A DNA stretch of 64,000 nucleotides from Acidiferrobacterales bacterium (GCA_028820695.1 JAPPIB010000045.1:1-64000), one strand, 5' to 3'; shown: positions 15,950 through 24,529, numbered from the stretch's first letter. Notes: generated from the letters alone by a model not told the origin. Numbers and translations are program-made.

Positions 15950-16558
15950 TCAGTTTTGGAATTGAGCACAAAGGTATTCTAGTGTTTCGAATTTCGTATT
16001 TTTAAGGTGTGGTTCCAGCATCTCCACCTTGATTTCACGAATTCGGACACCCGAGGTACGGAGGCTCTTTACCGCTTTGAGTATGTCCGGCAAGCAACTA
16101 CGAACTAACTGTTCTGCGTTCGCATAGGCCGGAGAGAGTTCGTTGTTTTTGGCGATAAACTTTCGAATATGTTCGTCATGGTAGCATGGCTCATTCTGAA
16201 ACCATGTCGCCAGGCCCTCCTCAAGAACATTGACTGTGCCAAACTTTCCGGGGTCCAAAAGATGGACACATTCGTGTGCGATTTGCCAAGGTCCCAAATC
16301 CTTGCGGCAATTTTCCCATGAATTTTTTGATATACAGATGTCTATCCGGCAATCACCATTCAAATGGAAACATTCTGGAAAGAATGTGTACGGACCATCG
16401 ACCGCGTAACAAATGGAATTAAATTTGAACCTTTGGTCACGCGGCCCGAAGATCAAATCGAGAGTTTCAGAATACTTTGTCACGTACGTTTCTAGGTCTT
16501 TGATGTACCAGCATCGTTTATCAATAGATGTATTCGTGGGATTAGTTTCTTCCTTCAT
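15950..16558 (-). CDS. Orphan HExxH zincin-like protein
   Basis: A 202-residue soluble protein that I cannot place in a named family. It carries a zinc-peptidase signature: HECVH at 95-99 (AHECVHLLDP) and, 14-15 residues on, EEGLATWF, where the glutamate could be the third ligand as in gluzincins. The first 90 residues are mixed alpha/beta and cysteine-containing; the last 70 look helical. There is no signal peptide or membrane span, so it would act in the cytoplasm. It lies among toxin-antitoxin genes in the AT-rich island. An ImmA/IrrE-like regulatory protease is one alternative, but no repressor gene is adjacent. Confidence 0.7.
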   Translation of the reverse strand: MKEETNPTNTSIDKRCWYIKDLETYVTKYSETLDLIFGPRDQRFKFNSICYAVDGPYTFFPECFHLNGDCRIDICISKNSWENCRKDLGPWQIAHECVHLLDPGKFGTVNVLEEGLATWFQNEPCYHDEHIRKFIAKNNELSPAYANAEQLVRSCLPDILKAVKSLRTSGVRIREIKVEMLEPHLKNTKFETLEYLCAQFQN

Positions 16559-16716
16559 TTTTAGATTACCGATGAAAAGCCCAATACCCTAATACTTAAA
16601 ATACCAAATTTTGATGAGAAATGGAAAAATCAAACTACTAACATTCCATTTAATTGATGCACAGTTACTGACAGCTAAATTGTAGAGTTTCCGAAGCCTT
16701 TTCGTTGGAGCGTTTT

Positions 16717-16854
16717 CTAACGCTCCGCACGGAAGATTATCTCACCCATCGCAGCAAAGAATGCGGAATCAGTGGATTTGTTGGCGATTCGGGCTTGTCC
16801 ACGCAACGCCTCAAGCAAAGTCTCAGAGTTAGATTGATGAGATTTCTGCTTCAT
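16717..16854 (-). CDS. Possible 45-residue protein containing repeat copy 2
   Basis: A short frame from ATG (16854) to TAG encodes 45 residues ending NKSTDSAFFAAMGEIIFRAE plus R. The C-terminal half matches the peptide encoded by repeat copy 1 at 15451-15506; the matching DNA here is 16735-16790. The ribosome site is weak. Conservation at peptide level between two diverged copies argues that the frame was once coding. It lies 92 bp downstream of the Panacea partner gene on the same strand. The function is unknown. Outside this frame 16559-16946 shows no gene. Confidence 0.3.
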   Translation of the reverse strand: MKQKSHQSNSETLLEALRGQARIANKSTDSAFFAAMGEIIFRAER

Positions 16855-16946
16855 TTCGGTTCTTTTGGATGTTCAGTAAGTGCTTGAGAGTTAATAGACA
16901 TGAAAGTGATGCAATTTTTTTATCAATTAATCGAATTTTATTTCCA

Positions 16947-17387
16947 TTATTTGGTCACTGGACAAACTTCATGATTAGGATCCCACCACAGTACTTTCAT
17001 AACTCCTTTCGATTGTTGCTGTTGAATGCACCAAACCCTCTCTTTCCCACTCAACCTAAACGACATTAATTGGTCTATATCATCTAATTCTATTTCTTGA
17101 AGCCGGTTCCTAGCGGGCTTTACTAATTTTCCGACGAGAATCGGGTGACTTCCGCTACTGATGATTTCATTCCAGTTTTTCTTCTCAAACTCTTGGAGTT
17201 TTTCGATGACTTGTTTATGCTTAACAGGATCTTCCAAATTCACCCAAGCCCAATTTCCGCCGCGGTCACAATTACTAAATTTCCAAGAAATTGAGAAGTG
17301 AGGAGCATCTGCGTGCCGAGCTCTTGGTTTTTTTTGAGGGTTAGGCAGCTCGTTGATTCTCGGCTTTTTCCTCCTACTCTTTGCCAT
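16947..17387 (-). CDS. Candidate toxin partner of the Panacea antitoxin
   Basis: A 146-residue basic-then-mixed protein of unknown family. The first 30 residues are rich in Lys, Arg and Pro; the body contains FSISWKFSNCDRGGNWAWVN and ends with VWCIQQQQSKGVMKVLWWDP then NHEVCPV. The terminal strands recall the RelE/HigB fold, where a basic strand is followed by a W-x-D-P-x-H type end, but I could not confirm catalytic residues. It starts 8 bp after the Panacea gene stop with a good AGGAA site, the antitoxin-first order common in Panacea pairs. A toxin role is inferred from that arrangement only. Confidence 0.6.
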   Translation of the reverse strand: MAKSRRKKPRINELPNPQKKPRARHADAPHFSISWKFSNCDRGGNWAWVNLEDPVKHKQVIEKLQEFEKKNWNEIISSGSHPILVGKLVKPARNRLQEIELDDIDQLMSFRLSGKERVWCIQQQQSKGVMKVLWWDPNHEVCPVTK

Positions 17388-17395
17388 AAAGATTC

Positions 17396-17833
17396 CTATA
17401 GACTTGAATAGTATTCAGCCATTGCAGCCTCTGAAATAATTGCCTGACCACGTTCACCGTCAGTAAGACCTGCTTTATATCGAGCTTCTTTCCAGGGTGT
17501 CTCCATATGGCTTAAGTCACTTAACCATTGGGAAGATTGCTCTCCATAAAACTCAAGAACTGCGTCAACGGTCTCTCGCTGCGTATCGTCAAGCAAATTT
17601 GAATCACCTTCTGGAATCTCAGTCACTATAAATTGCCCACGTAGTTTTTTATAGAGACTACGAACTACCGGGCCATTTGCCCAAGCTTCAATTCGATCTT
17701 GAAAGAGCGGTTTGTCATCCCAAACAAGGGACCATGCTTGTGAGTAATAGATGAGCTTTTGAAGCTTCATTGCAGGCATATCTCCCTGCTTCTGCAGGAC
17801 ATAAGCTGCAACATCAATTGCACTTACGCACAT
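17396..17833 (-). CDS. Panacea-domain (SocA/GepA-like, DUF4065) antitoxin
   Basis: A 145-residue protein with the Panacea domain throughout: MKLQKLIYYSQAWSLVWDDK, PLFQDRIEAWANGPVVRSLY, and a C-terminal helical part ending AIISEAAMAEYYSSL. Panacea proteins neutralise many unrelated toxins encoded next to them, or act as adaptors as SocA does. The ATG has a strong AGGAGG site. It is the first gene downstream of the tmRNA 3' end and is followed after 8 bp by the candidate toxin. Confidence 0.88.
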   Translation of the reverse strand: MCVSAIDVAAYVLQKQGDMPAMKLQKLIYYSQAWSLVWDDKPLFQDRIEAWANGPVVRSLYKKLRGQFIVTEIPEGDSNLLDDTQRETVDAVLEFYGEQSSQWLSDLSHMETPWKEARYKAGLTDGERGQAIISEAAMAEYYSSL

Positions 17834-17906
17834 AGACCGTCTCCTCCTTGTTTACACCTTGTGGGCTAGTTCCCGACTTTCCTAGAATTGGCAACCTGCG
17901 TCAGTC

Positions 17907-17922
17907 AACACTTTTACGTGTT
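17907..17922. promoter_or_regulatory. Inverted repeat at the Panacea promoter
   Basis: AACAC-TTTTAC-GTGTT is a short inverted repeat. On the minus strand its last bases run into TTGACT, a plausible -35 for the Panacea operon, so it may be an operator. It could instead be a weak ssrA terminator, but no T-run follows. Confidence 0.35.
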
Positions 17923-17942
17923 TTACTTTCGATTCAGATAGT

Positions 17943-18305
17943 TGGTGGAGGTGGCGGGGATCGAACCCGCGTCCGTGAGCCCTCTACTCGCTGGCGACTA
18001 CATGCTTAGTCTATCCCTGATTCAACCACATCCAGTCAGGACAGACAATACGGAATGCGGTGGTTTCGTCTGCCGAAGCAGCAACTTCATATGCAAGTAT
18101 ACGAAACACTCCCTGCACACTAGTCCGAAATTATTGACCCTGATTCACACCTTTCAGACGAAGTGATCACAGGGCTCAGCGGTCAAGCCGCTAAGGCGTA
18201 GTTGTCGTCGTTGGCAACTAATTTTTTGCAGACGGTTTTACGAGGTACCTGCACCTCGACATGCTCCAACGGCTTTGCAACCCGCGTCGAAACCGAGTCA
18301 CCCCC
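17943..18305 (-). ncRNA. ssrA: tmRNA (ssrA)
   Basis: Transfer-messenger RNA for ribosome rescue, 363 nt including CCA. The 5' end GGGGGTG pairs with CACCTCC before ACCA at the 3' end (one G-U), the T-arm GGGTTCGATCCCC is intact, and the 5' part has the usual GACTCGGTTTCGACGCGGGT. The resume codon GCC opens the tag frame at 18183-18215 (GCC to TGA), encoding ANDDNYALAA, one residue different from the Escherichia coli tag. Its partner smpB lies upstream on the same strand. The 3' end is a common integration site, and an accessory island follows it. Confidence 0.97.
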
Positions 18306-18322
18306 AATAGTAGCTACGTCCT

Positions 18323-18352
18323 ACTATATAAGCCCTACGACCGGTTTTGCAA
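18323..18352 (-). promoter_or_regulatory. Probable ssrA promoter
   Basis: On the minus strand TTGCAA (18352-18347) and TATATA or TATAGT (18330-18323) are separated by 16 or 18 bp. Transcription would start about ten bases before the mature tmRNA 5' end, consistent with a short leader removed by RNase P. Confidence 0.55.
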
Positions 18353-18426
18353 CTTCAGTTGACACAAAATGACAATAAATCGATAAATACTGCAATTTGG
18401 TTGCATTTTTGCGATATTTCAGGTCG

Positions 18427-18906
18427 TCAACCAAGATTTGACGACTCGCGGGCTTGCTCCCGTTCAATGTCCCGCGCCTTGATCGAAGCCCGCTTGTCAT
18501 ATTGTTTTTTTCCCCTGGCAAGCGCAAATGCCAGCTTGACTTTGCCATTGCTCCAATAAAGCTGGGTCGGAATCAACGTGTACCCCTTGCGCTCTACCGC
18601 GCCTATCAGTCGATTGATCTCCAACCGATGGAGCAATAGTTTGCGATTTCGCGTCGGATTGACCGCTACATGCGTGGAGGTGGTCTTACCGGGCGAAACA
18701 TGCGCTCCGACCAGAAAAAGCTCACCTCCTTTCGCTGTGATATGACTTTCTTTCAGATTTGCCCGATTCTCTCTCATGCTTTTGACTTCCCAGCCATCGA
18801 GCACAATCCCTGCTTCGTATCGATCCTCCAGGTTATATTCATAGGAAGCCTTCCTGTTGGTCGCAATGACGTTAGCGGACTCCTTGGATTTTTTCTTACG
18901 GGCCAT
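18427..18906 (-). CDS. smpB: SsrA-binding protein SmpB
   Basis: A 159-residue tmRNA partner that delivers it to stalled ribosomes. The family core is complete: ATNRKASYEYNLEDRYEAGI, LDGWEVKSMRENRANLKESH, and the basic C-terminal tail (GKKQYDKRASIKARDIERE) that enters the mRNA channel. It lies 14 bp downstream of the homocysteine methyltransferase gene and about 120 bp upstream of ssrA on the same strand. Confidence 0.98.
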   Translation of the reverse strand: MARKKKSKESANVIATNRKASYEYNLEDRYEAGIVLDGWEVKSMRENRANLKESHITAKGGELFLVGAHVSPGKTTSTHVAVNPTRNRKLLLHRLEINRLIGAVERKGYTLIPTQLYWSNGKVKLAFALARGKKQYDKRASIKARDIEREQARESSNLG

Positions 18907-18920
18907 ATCTGATTTCTACG

Positions 18921-19925
18921 TCAGGAACGTCTTCTTGACCTGCGTCTCCGACTCGATTTTTTTTCAGCAGTATCGAACACCTCCCCCAGGTGTTCTGTCA
19001 CATCAGTAATTGTCGGACGAACACCAGGTCGATATCCATCGATAACCTCGCGCATACGCCTGACGTGCTCGACACGTGTTCCACAACAACCCCCGACAAT
19101 GCTGGCTCCAGCATCGCAGGCAATTCTCACATAATCAGACATCTGCTCCGGCGTCGCTGTATATCGGATTTTTGCACCCTCCCATACAGGAACACCGCAA
19201 TTTGCCTTGGCAACATAAGCAAATCTTCCAGGCAGGGCTTCGACCATTTCCATGGCGGCAACAACCGTCTGGGCAGGCCCTATCCCACAATTCGACCCTA
19301 CAGCAAACGGTCGGCGAAACTCAAGCTGCGCGCACACTTCGGCGAATCGAGCCGGTGTTACTCCCATCATTGTGCGCCCGTTGGTGTCAAAACTGCCCGT
19401 ACAGGCGTACGGCAGGTTCGTACGGCACGCACCTTGTGCTGCTGCTTGCAACTCCTCCTCCGAAGAAAGAGTCTCAATCCATAAAATATCACAACCTGCC
19501 CTCTCGAGGGCCAGTGCCTGGTCGGTGAAAGCATTTACCGCTTCCTCTATACCAAGTGACCCCACCGGTTCAATCAGTTCACCCAGAGGCCCCATTGAAC
19601 CTGCAACGAACACATTGCGTTCCGCCTTGCTGGCGGCCCGTCTCGCGATTTCTACCGCTTTTTCGTTCAGTTCGGAAACCCGGAACTCACTGGCGTGAAG
19701 TTTCAGACGCATCGCATTCGCCCCGAAGGTATTGGTCAGAACGACATCCGACCCCGCCTCAACAAACCCGAAGTTCAGTTCAAATATCCGTTCCGGATAT
19801 TCGTCATTCCATAATTCTGGTGCGTCTCCCGATACCAGTCCCATATCAAAGAGATTGGTGCCCGTGGCACCATCCATCAGGAGAGGTCGCTCGCTTAAAG
19901 CTTTTTCAAATAAACTGTCGCTCAT
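18921..19925 (-). CDS. Homocysteine S-methyltransferase (BHMT/MmuM family)
   Basis: A zinc methyltransferase that transfers a methyl group from betaine, S-methylmethionine or a similar donor to homocysteine. It shows LLMDGATGT near the start, the first zinc cysteine in VGSNCGIGP and the pair in GGCCGT near the end. The donor cannot be told from sequence. I use the ATG at 19925 because it places the first motif at the usual distance; ATGs at 19943 and 19967 are possible. A short Arg-rich tail (SSRRRRSRRRS) is unusual. A methyl-donor-dependent enzyme fits a genome that also has a DmdA-like demethylase and MetY. Confidence 0.88.
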   Translation of the reverse strand: MSDSLFEKALSERPLLMDGATGTNLFDMGLVSGDAPELWNDEYPERIFELNFGFVEAGSDVVLTNTFGANAMRLKLHASEFRVSELNEKAVEIARRAASKAERNVFVAGSMGPLGELIEPVGSLGIEEAVNAFTDQALALERAGCDILWIETLSSEEELQAAAQGACRTNLPYACTGSFDTNGRTMMGVTPARFAEVCAQLEFRRPFAVGSNCGIGPAQTVVAAMEMVEALPGRFAYVAKANCGVPVWEGAKIRYTATPEQMSDYVRIACDAGASIVGGCCGTRVEHVRRMREVIDGYRPGVRPTITDVTEHLGEVFDTAEKKSSRRRRSRRRS

Positions 19926-20374
19926 ACTCACTTTCGCAGTCATCCCCGCAGCATCGCATACGGACATCAGGTCTCGGGGTAATCAGTTTTCGAAATTGGG
20001 TGATAAATAACGTGGAATATAATCCAACCTTGCTGGTACATAATAATGTCGAATCGGCATGTCGCAATAACTTTTCGCATTCTGCCGCCAAGGCCTGTCA
20101 TATGGTTATGGTTATCCTGAACTGCAGGGAACGGATCACAGATACCAAGCACATACCGGATGATCGCTTGATGACCCTCAGGGCTGCGGCAGGACCGAAT
20201 TGTGTCGATATTTCAACATTTTCATCTTGATGGCGATTTACGCGGAGCATGAAGTGAGAGAGAAATGCGCCGCGCAATCTCTGCGCTGCCGAATGCGGAA
20301 CAGGGCAGGACAAGGGGAGTTTCCCGATCAGGGAAATATTTGTACGCTTGCCAGGTTACAACGATAGATATTCC
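19926..20374. other. Intergenic region, no supported gene
   Basis: This divergent gap between the methyltransferase and the thioredoxin-like gene must hold both promoters. Open frames are present on both strands but none has family resemblance, a ribosome site or an internal start I would trust. No RNA gene or repeat is apparent. Confidence 0.5.
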
Positions 20375-20800
20375 ATGACGACCACAATTTACAAATTTGG
20401 GGGAGCGGTCGTCTTCATCTTGACGCTTGCCTGCTCGTCGTTTGTTCCTGCATTTTCTGCCGATTCAGAAAGTAGACTGGTGATGTTTGATGATGAGTAT
20501 TGCAGTTGGTGCAGGCAGTGGGACGAAGAAATCGGAGTGATCTATCGCTTCACACCAGAACACTGCCAGGCGCCACTGAAGAAGATTGAGTTGGGTGAAA
20601 CCCTCCCCGATTCAATTGCACTTAGGGAGCCCGTCACCTACACACCGACGTTCGTGTTGGTTGTTCAAGGAAAGGAGGTTGACCGCATAGTTGGCTATCC
20701 GGGTGAGGATTTTTTCTGGTCGATGTTGGACGACATGATCAGTAACGGCATTCCAGAAAATATTCGAGAGGAGTTGGCCGTCAGATGCGAAAATGGTTAA
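20375..20800 (+). CDS. Exported thioredoxin-fold protein with CSWC motif (SoxS-like)
   Basis: A 141-residue protein with an N-terminal signal sequence (hydrophobic GGAVVFILTLACSSFVPAFS) and a small thioredoxin-like domain. The redox motif is CSWC (DDEYCSWCRQWDEEIG), followed by a cis-proline strand (TYTPTFVLVV) and the GYPGEDFFWSMLDDM ending typical of SoxS/SoxW-like periplasmic thioredoxins. It probably reduces or reactivates an exported partner, unknown here; no sox genes are in the window. I chose the ATG at 20375 rather than the one at 20348 because the signal peptide then has a normal length. ratA follows after 41 bp. Confidence 0.8.
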   Translation: MTTTIYKFGGAVVFILTLACSSFVPAFSADSESRLVMFDDEYCSWCRQWDEEIGVIYRFTPEHCQAPLKKIELGETLPDSIALREPVTYTPTFVLVVQGKEVDRIVGYPGEDFFWSMLDDMISNGIPENIREELAVRCENG

Positions 20801-20841
20801 AGCCGCTCGCTGATCACAACACTATACACAACCGGGACTGT

Positions 20842-21294
20842 ATGCCTAATGTTCAAAAATCGATGATTACAGGTTACACACGTGAGCAGATGTATTCACT
20901 CGTAACCGATGTCAGATCATACCCGCAATTTATCAAATCGTGTACCGCCAGCCGCGTCAATCAGATCCATGAGGATGGATATACAGCCACACTGGAATTC
21001 TCATACTCCGGAATAAAGAAAAGATTTGCCACCCGAAACACGGTCGTTCCGCACTCGGAAATTTCAATGTCTTTGGTTTCCGGACCATTCAGGGAATTGT
21101 ATGGCTGCTGGAAATTCACCGATCTTGGAGAAAACGCATGTAAGGTGGAATTTGAAATCACATACGATTTTGAGTCTTCCATGGTGGAAAAACTCAGCGC
21201 ACCCTTGATGAAACATATCTCTGAGACTATGGTCCGCTCGTTTCATGAAGAAGCAAAACGAAAATACGGCGAACAAGCGGCAAATCAGAATTGA
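20842..21294 (+). CDS. ratA: RatA/Coq10-family START-domain protein
   Basis: A 150-residue polyketide-cyclase-like START protein of the RatA/YfjG family, related to the ubiquinone-binding Coq10 and reported in E. coli to hinder 70S ribosome association. The family opening is clear (MPNVQKSMITGYTREQMYSL, then VTDVRSYPQF), as is the C-terminal helix ending SETMVRSFHEEAKRKYG. The start at 20842 matches family length; an earlier ATG at 20785 would overlap the preceding gene. rnfH overlaps its 3' end by 50 bp, the conserved pairing. Confidence 0.93.
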   Translation: MPNVQKSMITGYTREQMYSLVTDVRSYPQFIKSCTASRVNQIHEDGYTATLEFSYSGIKKRFATRNTVVPHSEISMSLVSGPFRELYGCWKFTDLGENACKVEFEITYDFESSMVEKLSAPLMKHISETMVRSFHEEAKRKYGEQAANQN

Positions 21295-21571
21295 AGTGGC
21301 ATTCGCAACTGCGACGCGTCAGGAAGTTGTCTTGCTGGATGTGAATGAGAGAACAACCGTCCGACAGGCAGTCAATCTCTCTGGGGTGGCGAAGTTGTTT
21401 CCTGATTACGATTTTTCAAGTTCGACACTCGGAGTGTTCGGCAAGACAGTTCCCGATGACCATATTCCCAGCGAACATGATCGGGTGGAGATATACCGAC
21501 CCTTGCGTCAGTCTCCAACCGACGCGCGTCGCCAAAGAGTCAAGTCCGCACAAAAGCGAAACAGTCGATAG
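21245..21571 (+). CDS. rnfH: RnfH family protein (RatB, UPF0125)
   Basis: A 108-residue ubiquitin-like beta-grasp protein. Family marks are IRIEVAFATATRQEVVLLDV, VFGKTVPDDHIP and HDRVEIYRPL. It is conserved beside ratA in Gammaproteobacteria; its role is unclear, and in a few organisms it sits with the Rnf complex, which is absent here. The first 14 residues are a lysine- and asparagine-rich lead whose codons overlap ratA, so the true start could lie a few codons later. It ends six bases from the convergent acyl-CoA synthetase gene. Confidence 0.93.
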   Translation: MKKQNENTANKRQIRIEVAFATATRQEVVLLDVNERTTVRQAVNLSGVAKLFPDYDFSSSTLGVFGKTVPDDHIPSEHDRVEIYRPLRQSPTDARRQRVKSAQKRNSR

Positions 21572-21577
21572 CCCCAG

Positions 21578-23221
21578 CTATGAATCGCTGCGGCTCTCCC
21601 TCGCACGCAGTTCGTTCCGCTTGACCTTGCCTGTCGTCGTAAGCGGAAGATCGTCAATGTACTCGATGATTCTAGGATACTCATAGGCAGCCAGCTGCCT
21701 GCGCACCGAGCTGCGGATATTCTCGGTCAATTCCCCCGAAGCCTGTTCACCCGGCTTGAGGACCACAAATGCCTTGACGATTTCCCCGCGCATCTCGTCC
21801 GGCACCCCGATCACCGCAACTTGTGCGATCGCAGGATGCTTGAGCAGGCAATCCTCAATCTCACCGGGACCAATCCGATATCCCGCACTTGAGATTACAT
21901 CGTCCTTCCGACCGACAAACCAGATATATCCATTTTCGTCCTTGTAGCCGGTATCGCCTGTCACCCACCATTTGCCGACATATTTTTCCTGCGTAGCAGC
22001 CTCATTTTTCCAGTAACCGGAAACCATCACAGGATCATCCCGGTCGGCAGCCAATTCACCGATCGCGCCGACCTCGACTGCATTGCCCTCCTCATCAATG
22101 GGCTCAACTGTATGACCGGGATAACTCTTTCCGATAGAACCGGGGCACACAGGCATGATCGCAGAGCAGTTTCCACAGATGTAGTTGAACTCAGTCTGTG
22201 CCCACATTTCGTTGATATTGACACCAAATGCCTCTTGTCCCCAATGGTAGAGTTCCGACCCCAACGACTCGCCAGCCGACATGATTGATCGCATGTCGAT
22301 GTCATAACCCTCTCGGATACCAGGTACCTGTCGCAACATTTTCAGGGCCGTCGGAGGAATGAATGCATTTCGAACCCGATATTTCTCCAGCAAGTGACAG
22401 ATTTTTTCCGGATCAAACTTCCCCCCATCATACCCTAGGACGGGAACTGCGTAATACAGCGACGGAATCAACGCATCCAGCAGGCCGCCTGTCCAAGCCC
22501 AGTCTGCCGGAGTCCAGAAAAGGTCATGCTCCTGCGGGAAAAAGTTGTGAGACATCTCAAAGCCGGGAAGATTGCCGATCAGACATCGGTGAGGTGCCAG
22601 CGCACCTTTCGGAGGTCCTGTAGTGCCCGACGTATAGACCAGATAAGCTGGATCTTCAGACTTTGTATTGACCATCTCAAACTCATCGCTTGCCTTGTCC
22701 AACGCCGACCAGAAACCATTGTCGGCGTCGCAGTCAATGATGGTTTCCAACCCGGGCAACTGATCACGCATCGATTCGAGAAGTTCAAGATGCTCGGTGT
22801 CTGTGATGACAACCTTCGTTCCACTGTTGTTCAATCGGTAACCCACCGCCTCCGGCCCGAATAGAACCGACAGCGGCAGTGCAATTGCACCGAGTTTATA
22901 GATACCCATATGCGAAATCACAGTCTCCGACCTCTGGGGGAGAATGATTCCCACCCGATCGCCCTTTTCGACACCATGACCGCGCAACACATTGGCCAGA
23001 CAATTGGACAGGCGCTTGAGCTGCCTAAAGGAATATTGCCTCTCGCTGCCGTCCTTGTTCTCACAGTAAATGGCGATTCTGTCCCCGTCGGCCTGCGCGT
23101 GACGATCGCATGCCACATAGGCAATATTGAAAAACTCAGGGACATTCCACGCAAAGCGCTCTCGAATGGCATCCCAGTCGCCCCATTCAGGACGAATCAG
23201 TCTCAAATGATCAGTCTTCAT
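21578..23221 (-). CDS. AMP-forming acyl-CoA synthetase (acetate/medium-chain type)
   Basis: A 547-residue adenylate-forming ligase: nucleotide loop YTSGTTGPPKG from residue 196, adenine motif NEMWAQTEFN, hinge DRDDPVMVSG ... WWVTGDTGYKDENGYIWFVG, and the catalytic lysine in TTTGKVKRNELR near the C-terminus. It converts a short or medium carboxylate, ATP and CoA to the acyl-CoA. Length and the WTPADWAWTGGLLD segment place it near the ACSM/acetyl-CoA synthetase branch. It starts at the base after the stop of the alcohol dehydrogenase gene, so the two are co-translated and may serve one pathway. Confidence 0.92.
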   Translation of the reverse strand: MKTDHLRLIRPEWGDWDAIRERFAWNVPEFFNIAYVACDRHAQADGDRIAIYCENKDGSERQYSFRQLKRLSNCLANVLRGHGVEKGDRVGIILPQRSETVISHMGIYKLGAIALPLSVLFGPEAVGYRLNNSGTKVVITDTEHLELLESMRDQLPGLETIIDCDADNGFWSALDKASDEFEMVNTKSEDPAYLVYTSGTTGPPKGALAPHRCLIGNLPGFEMSHNFFPQEHDLFWTPADWAWTGGLLDALIPSLYYAVPVLGYDGGKFDPEKICHLLEKYRVRNAFIPPTALKMLRQVPGIREGYDIDMRSIMSAGESLGSELYHWGQEAFGVNINEMWAQTEFNYICGNCSAIMPVCPGSIGKSYPGHTVEPIDEEGNAVEVGAIGELAADRDDPVMVSGYWKNEAATQEKYVGKWWVTGDTGYKDENGYIWFVGRKDDVISSAGYRIGPGEIEDCLLKHPAIAQVAVIGVPDEMRGEIVKAFVVLKPGEQASGELTENIRSSVRRQLAAYEYPRIIEYIDDLPLTTTGKVKRNELRARESRSDS

Positions 23222-24529
23222 CTACCAATACCGAATTGCGTCACGATACATCTGTCGCAAGTTTTCGTGTGTGACCTCGCAAGGTGCGTTTCCGAGCAGG
23301 CGCTGTTGCATAAACGCACCATCCGCCAGATTGCCGATGTCGGAACTATCATAGCCGACTTGAGAAATGCCATTCGGCATGCCGGTCACTCTCATCATAT
23401 TCTCCAAGTGCGCTGACAGCGCTTCGCCGGCCTCGGCAGGACCTGCATCGCCGATATCCGCTCCCATTAACCCACCTGCTTCCAGATGCCGTTCATGATT
23501 TGCAGGCCCCGTGAACCGAAAAGCCGCAGGCGCGTTGACAATCACAGAAATTCCGTGAGGAACCAAAGGATGTCCAGCCGGATAGCCATCCGGACAGTAG
23601 TCCCTGACCAGTCCGGCAACAGAATAGGACATCCCGTGAGGAATGTGAACACCGCTGTTACCGAATGCGATCCCCGCCAAGGTCGCCGCCAGCATCATAC
23701 CGTGTCGCGCCTCGTCATCCCGCTCGTCGCTGACTGCACGAACCAGGTACTCACCCGTAAGGCGAATTGCCTCCCGGCATCCCATATCACTATACGGATT
23801 GGAGCCCTGACTCAAAGGACGGATACCAGCTTCGGAACGGGGACGTTGCGTATACGGCATCGCCGTATAAGACTCGAGGGCATGACATAACACGTCGAAT
23901 CCGCTTGCCGCAACCACAGTGGCCGGCAATGACGCAGTGACCCGAGGATCAATGACGGCTCTCGCCGGTTTGAGTCGGGCAGAAGCGATTCCGGTTTTCA
24001 CCTGCCTTGAAAGAAGATCGAAAACTGCAATTCCAGTGCATTCGCTGCCTGTTCCGGATGTTGTCGGACAGGCGATATGAGGTTTCAATTCACCGGGAAT
24101 CGGGATTCCCTCCCCCACAGGTGCATTGACATAGTCCAGAAATTCTGCCGGATGGGTACTGTACAGATTGGCCGCTTTACAGGTATCGATAACCGAACCT
24201 CCGCCAATTGACACAAACCCATCAAACGGTCCCTCCTCTGTCGCAAACCGCGCCGCGGCGAGAAACGACTGGTCCGTCGGCTCGATACTGACCTCATCGT
24301 AAATCTCGAAGTCAAGTCGGGCCGCTTGCAATAACCGTATTGCGTCTTGAACCGGTTCCAGATTCCTGACAATCGAATCCGTAAACAATGCGACTCGCGA
24401 CAGGCCAAGAAATCCGACTTCGAATGGGAGTTCCTCCAGTGCACCAGGTCCGTACTTGATCGGGTTGAAATCCACCGTAAAGATGGATTCGTTTCCCTCA
24501 GATAACAGATAGTGATGGCAGCATCCCAT
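23222..24529 (-). CDS. Iron-containing alcohol dehydrogenase, hydroxyacid-oxoacid transhydrogenase type
   Basis: A 435-residue group III alcohol dehydrogenase of the HOT (ADHFE1) branch. It begins with the characteristic CCHHY followed by [19 protein letters not shown], then [25 protein letters not shown], and metal ligands in [12 protein letters not shown] and [17 protein letters not shown] enzymes swap hydride between 4-hydroxybutyrate and 2-oxoglutarate without free NAD. It is adjacent to an acyl-CoA synthetase (next gene) and follows MetY by 42 bp. An ordinary NAD-linked alcohol dehydrogenase is the alternative. Confidence 0.9.
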   Translation of the reverse strand: MGCCHHYLLSEGNESIFTVDFNPIKYGPGALEELPFEVGFLGLSRVALFTDSIVRNLEPVQDAIRLLQAARLDFEIYDEVSIEPTDQSFLAAARFATEEGPFDGFVSIGGGSVIDTCKAANLYSTHPAEFLDYVNAPVGEGIPIPGELKPHIACPTTSGTGSECTGIAVFDLLSRQVKTGIASARLKPARAVIDPRVTASLPATVVAASGFDVLCHALESYTAMPYTQRPRSEAGIRPLSQGSNPYSDMGCREAIRLTGEYLVRAVSDERDDEARHGMMLAATLAGIAFGNSGVHIPHGMSYSVAGLVRDYCPDGYPAGHPLVPHGISVIVNAPAAFRFTGPANHERHLEAGGLMGADIGDAGPAEAGEALSAHLENMMRVTGMPNGISQVGYDSSDIGNLADGAFMQQRLLGNAPCEVTHENLRQMYRDAIRYW

